Of a stretch of 64,000 nucleotides of DNA, positions 61,324 to 64,000 are shown piece by piece. Each line of letters begins with the position of its first letter. Positions within the stretch are counted from its first letter, which is position 1. The stretch is taken from positions 62,001-126,000 of the forward strand of contig NZ_AP018558.1 in the NCBI RefSeq assembly GCF_003574215.1. The letters run 5' to 3'. This stretch comes from Hydrogenophilus thermoluteolus (GTDB lineage: Bacteria > Pseudomonadota > Gammaproteobacteria > Burkholderiales > Rhodocyclaceae). The notes beneath the pieces are model-generated. The model was not told the origin of the DNA, ran no database searches, and saw only the letters and a list, made by a program, of their open reading frames with translations. The translations under genes were made by a program, and so were the position numbers.

Positions 61324-62409
61324 TTACGCGTGGGCGTCATCGGCAAGGGTTTGGTGGTGTTTGAAGAGCACCGCGGCAAAGAACCCAGTGAAGCCTTGCG
61401 CGGGCAACACGCGGCGGGTATGGCCGAGCTGCGCCGCATGCGCAGGAGTGAGATCTGGGAGACGGCGTGGCGAGCAGGTCGCGGGAATCGCGTCCGACGC
61501 AAGTCCCGGTATCGCGCACGGGGGCGACCAGCGGGGGGGTACGACTTCGGCCTCTGGGGCTTCGGCAAGGAGCTGTGCGACCACCCATTCGTTTTCTTCT
61601 GGCGCGTAGCTGCAGGTGCTGTAGACGAGCGTACCGCCCGGGGCGAGTGCCTGCCACGCGGCGCGTAGGAGCGCGAGCTGCTTGCGCGCGGCTTCGCGCA
61701 CCTTGCGCGGTTTCCAGTGCTGCCAGGTGTCGGGGGCCGCAAAACGGATGCGCGCTTCCGACGAACACGGGGCGTCCAAAAGGACGCGCGCGAAGCGCTG
61801 CGGCGTTTTGTGCCCGATGGTGCGCCCGTCCGCGAGGTAGGTCTGCGCACAGGTGACCCCCAGCCGCGCCAGTTCCGCGCGGAGTTTGAAGTAGCGCGGT
61901 TTCACCGCTTCTACCGCTGCGATGCGTCCGCGGTTGGCGATCGCCGCGGCAATCAGCGCGGTTTTGCCGCCAGGTGCCGCGGCGAGGTCGAGCACTTCTT
62001 CTCCCGGCTGCGGATCGAGCAACCAGACGGCCCATTGACTGGAGAGGCTTTGCAGCGTGATCGTGCCGTCCTGAAACGGGGCGCTGTGGGTGAGGGTTGT
62101 CCGTGCGTGCGGTTCGGCAACGAAACTCCACGCGGCCAGCGGATGGGGCAGCGGGGCGCCTGCGGCAAAAGCGGGGCGAATCGGCAGCGCGAAGGTTGCG
62201 GCGGCGCGGGTCACCGCTTCGCCGTCTGGCTCCGGTTCCCCTTGCGCGGTGCGTAACGGGTTGATTCGCCCGGCAAGCGGTTGCGGTTCCCAAAAGCTCG
62301 CCCACCACGCTTCGCGTGCTGCTTCCGGAAGAGTGAGGGCCTCGGTAAGGGCCTCCAGACGCGCGACGAACGGCGCGAGCGGTTCAGGAAAAGAGGCCAA
62401 GACCGGCAT
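61324..62409 (-). CDS. RsmB/NOP family m5C RNA methyltransferase
   Basis: A 361-residue SAM-dependent RNA cytosine-5 methyltransferase. The SAM motif LDLAAAPGGKT (141-150), DAPCSSEAR with Cys215 and VYSTCSY with Cys266 (the two Cys used in catalysis and release) are present. It lacks the NusB-like N-terminal domain of RsmB, and its N-terminal region differs from RsmF, so the target (rRNA or tRNA) is uncertain. ATG 62409 lies inside the end of the DedA gene, overlapping by 26 bases. Confidence 0.88.
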   Translation of the reverse strand: MPVLASFPEPLAPFVARLEALTEALTLPEAAREAWWASFWEPQPLAGRINPLRTAQGEPEPDGEAVTRAAATFALPIRPAFAAGAPLPHPLAAWSFVAEPHARTTLTHSAPFQDGTITLQSLSSQWAVWLLDPQPGEEVLDLAAAPGGKTALIAAAIANRGRIAAVEAVKPRYFKLRAELARLGVTCAQTYLADGRTIGHKTPQRFARVLLDAPCSSEARIRFAAPDTWQHWKPRKVREAARKQLALLRAAWQALAPGGTLVYSTCSYAPEENEWVVAQLLAEAPEAEVVPPRWSPPCAIPGLASDAIPATCSPRRLPDLTPAHAAQLGHTRRVLPAQGFTGFFAAVLFKHHQTLADDAHA

Positions 62410-62944
62410 GGATCACGCCGTAGTAGATGAAAAATCTGGGGATGCGAAAGAGACACGCGGCGGCCACGTGCGTCAAGGGCAGTTGAAGCATTCCCGCCGT
62501 CCAGGTGGTGACCGAAAAGGGAAGTGGCGTGGTGGCGCCGAGCACGACCCACCAGAAGCCATATTTGCGCAGCTGCGGCCCGTGCTCGTCACGAAAACGG
62601 CCGAAGACGCGGTGGAGCGTCGGAAAGTGTTCGAGCCAGCGGCCGATGAAATAACCTTGGATACCCGCCCAGGCCGAAACCGCTCCGATTCCGAAAACGT
62701 AGAGCCACCAGTTGGCTGCCATATGGCTACGGCTGACGACGACGAGCATCGAATCGGGCGGGAAGGGCAGGACGAACGAATCGCCGATCAGGATCACGAG
62801 CGCGATCCCAGGGAAACCCAGATGGTTCGCGACCCATTCCGCCGCGGCGACGAGCTCTTTTTGAAAGGCCCAGCCGAGCGCCCCCATGAGCAACAGGAGG
62901 CCGACGATCGCGATCACGGTTTTCTTGAGGGTCTCTTCGATCAT
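62384..62944 (-). CDS. DedA/VTT-family membrane protein
   Basis: A 186-residue integral membrane protein of the VTT (SNARE-associated/DedA, YqaA-like) family. The family motifs GDSFVLPFPPDSMLVVV, GYFIGRWLEHF and the VVLGATTPLPFSVTTWTAGML segment are visible. Related proteins are thought to flip or transport lipids, including undecaprenyl phosphate. It overlaps the methyltransferase gene downstream and is preceded by sppA 24 bases away on the same strand. Confidence 0.85.
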   Translation of the reverse strand: MIEETLKKTVIAIVGLLLLMGALGWAFQKELVAAAEWVANHLGFPGIALVILIGDSFVLPFPPDSMLVVVSRSHMAANWWLYVFGIGAVSAWAGIQGYFIGRWLEHFPTLHRVFGRFRDEHGPQLRKYGFWWVVLGATTPLPFSVTTWTAGMLQLPLTHVAAACLFRIPRFFIYYGVIHAGLGLFS

Positions 62945-62968
62945 CTGGGCGGCTCCGATGGATGGCGA

Positions 62969-64000
62969 TCAGGGCGCGACACACAGGCAGTGGGCCCAGA
63001 CCGGGGGCAGCGCCGTAGTAGGTTCGGTGAGCGAGCGCAACAGCGGCGCAAGCGGGCGCAAGGGGGCAGTGAGCCAGGCAAGCGGTGGTGCCAAAGCGGA
63101 CGTTTCACTGCCGAAAATAAGGCGACGGACCACTTCGCGCGGCGCAAGTGACGACGTTGGCCAGTGCACTTCTGCGTCCGGGGCGTTGGCGCGTTCGCGG
63201 GCGAGCGCGATCGCCGTCTCCAACCCGCCCAGGCGGTCGACCAGCCCAAGCTTTGCCGCAGCGGTGCCCAACCAGACCCGCCCTTCCGCGACCGGCTCGA
63301 GCTCCGCTTGCGGAATCCCCCGCCCTTCGCTCACCACGGCAAGGAAACGGCGGTAGGTGTGTCCCACCGAGGCGTCGAGTGCGCGGCGCACCGCATCGGG
63401 GAGCGGCCGGCGCGGGTCGAGCGGCGCGGCGAAGGGGCCCGTACGGACGCCATCGGTGGTGAGGTCGAGCTTTTCCATGAGGGGCGCGGCGTTGGGAATG
63501 AGCGCGAAGACGCCGATCGACCCGGTGAGCGTCTCGGGGCGGGCGACGATCGCGTCGGCGGCGCTCGCAACCCAGTAGCCTCCCGAGGCGGCAACGCCCG
63601 CAAAACTGGCGATCACCGGCTTGCCAGCGTCGCGTACCGCGCGCACTGCGCGGCGGAGCGCTTCGGCAGCAAACGCGCTCCCCCCGGGCGAGTCGATGCG
63701 CAGCACCACGGCGCGCACCGTGTCGTCGTCACGGGCCGCTTCGAGTTCGGCCACCAGCCGGTCGCTGCTTGCGGTCGCGTCGTTTCCGTCGTCCATTTCG
63801 GTGATCGTCCCTTCGAGCGTGATCACCCGAATTTCGCCATTGCCGTTCGCCAAAAGGCGCTTCGCTTCGTGCGCGGCGTGGTAGCGCTGCCAGGAGACGA
63901 AGTCGTGGTCGCGATCGGCGAGCTGGGCTGCGGTCAATACCTGCGTCTGCCAGTCGGTGAATGGAGCAAGGGTATCGACGAGCCCTTGCGCTTTCGCGGC
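62969..64000 (-). CDS. sppA: Signal peptide peptidase SppA, C-terminal part (runs off window)
   Basis: The C-terminal 344 residues or so of SppA, a membrane-anchored serine protease that digests cleaved signal peptides. The frame runs from the window edge (AKAQGLVDTL) without interruption. The nucleophile Ser lies in VAASGGYWVASAAD, and VLRIDSPGGSAFAAEALRRA and TGSIGVF are conserved. The catalytic Lys is in the N-terminal half outside. An internal TTG at 63937 could be mistaken for a start; conserved SppA sequence upstream of it argues against that. Confidence 0.93.
   Translation of the reverse strand, partial: AAKAQGLVDTLAPFTDWQTQVLTAAQLADRDHDFVSWQRYHAAHEAKRLLANGNGEIRVITLEGTITEMDDGNDATASSDRLVAELEAARDDDTVRAVVLRIDSPGGSAFAAEALRRAVRAVRDAGKPVIASFAGVAASGGYWVASAADAIVARPETLTGSIGVFALIPNAAPLMEKLDLTTDGVRTGPFAAPLDPRRPLPDAVRRALDASVGHTYRRFLAVVSEGRGIPQAELEPVAEGRVWLGTAAAKLGLVDRLGGLETAIALARERANAPDAEVHWPTSSLAPREVVRRLIFGSETSALAPPLAWLTAPLRPLAPLLRSLTEPTTALPPVWAHCLCVAP

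Overview
The window is a dense, GC-rich bacterial chromosome segment, about 60 genes in 64 kb with no gene-free stretch above 260 bp. Gene content and order (mnmG-rsmG-parA-parB-atpIBEFHAGDC, mreBCD-mrdA-rodA-rlpA-dacC-lipB-lipA, gatCAB, ubiE/ubiX, mutually overlapping start and stop codons) point to a Gram-negative betaproteobacterium. A Hydrogenophilus-like relative would fit, but that genus is a guess from gene content and not proven by any marker here. I see no CRISPR array, insertion sequence, prophage, rRNA gene or replication origin.

Layout. 1-1.9 kb: the end of an aromatic meta-cleavage cluster (catechol 2,3-dioxygenase and its XylT-type ferredoxin) divergent from a LysR regulator, with a textbook ATAC-N7-GTAT operator between them. 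1.9-12.9 kb: comM-like yifB and tyrS, a glycerate 2-kinase, a TauE exporter, a nitronate monooxygenase followed by an autotransporter esterase, and the 5-oxoprolinase operon pxpBCA. 13-22.5 kb: a four-gene overlapping operon of NAD-glutamate dehydrogenase, a large MHYT hybrid histidine kinase, an HD-GYP response regulator and an EAL protein. 22.6-24.1 kb: a putP relic, a duplicated-motif DUF1289 protein and nfo. 24.1-35.4 kb: mnmG, rsmG, parAB and the complete F-type ATP synthase operon, closed by a strong terminator. 35.5-45.3 kb: Tim44-like protein, ubiE, a DUF971 protein, phoBR behind a Pho box, an uncharacterised protein coupled to a shortened YeeE/YedE transporter, and gatCAB. 45.4-56.7 kb: the rod-shape (elongasome) genes running into lipoate synthesis and a Rep-type helicase. 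56.7-64 kb: cytochrome c, tRNA-Arg(CCG), ubiX, a GGDEF-EAL receptor overlapped with a PhnD-type binding protein, an m5C RNA methyltransferase, a DedA protein and sppA (cut by the window end).

Most of the window is housekeeping. The parts most likely to hide unreported biology are: (i) the glutamate dehydrogenase/c-di-GMP signalling operon; (ii) the nitronate monooxygenase-esterase pair behind a PsrA-like operator, suggesting fatty-acid control; (iii) the uncharacterised protein translationally coupled to a YeeE transporter that seems to lack its middle; (iv) the PhnD/GGDEF-EAL pair; (v) ubiX starting five bases after a tRNA. Several promoters lie so close to start codons that leaderless or nearly leaderless mRNAs are predicted (ferredoxin operon, phoB, possibly ubiX).
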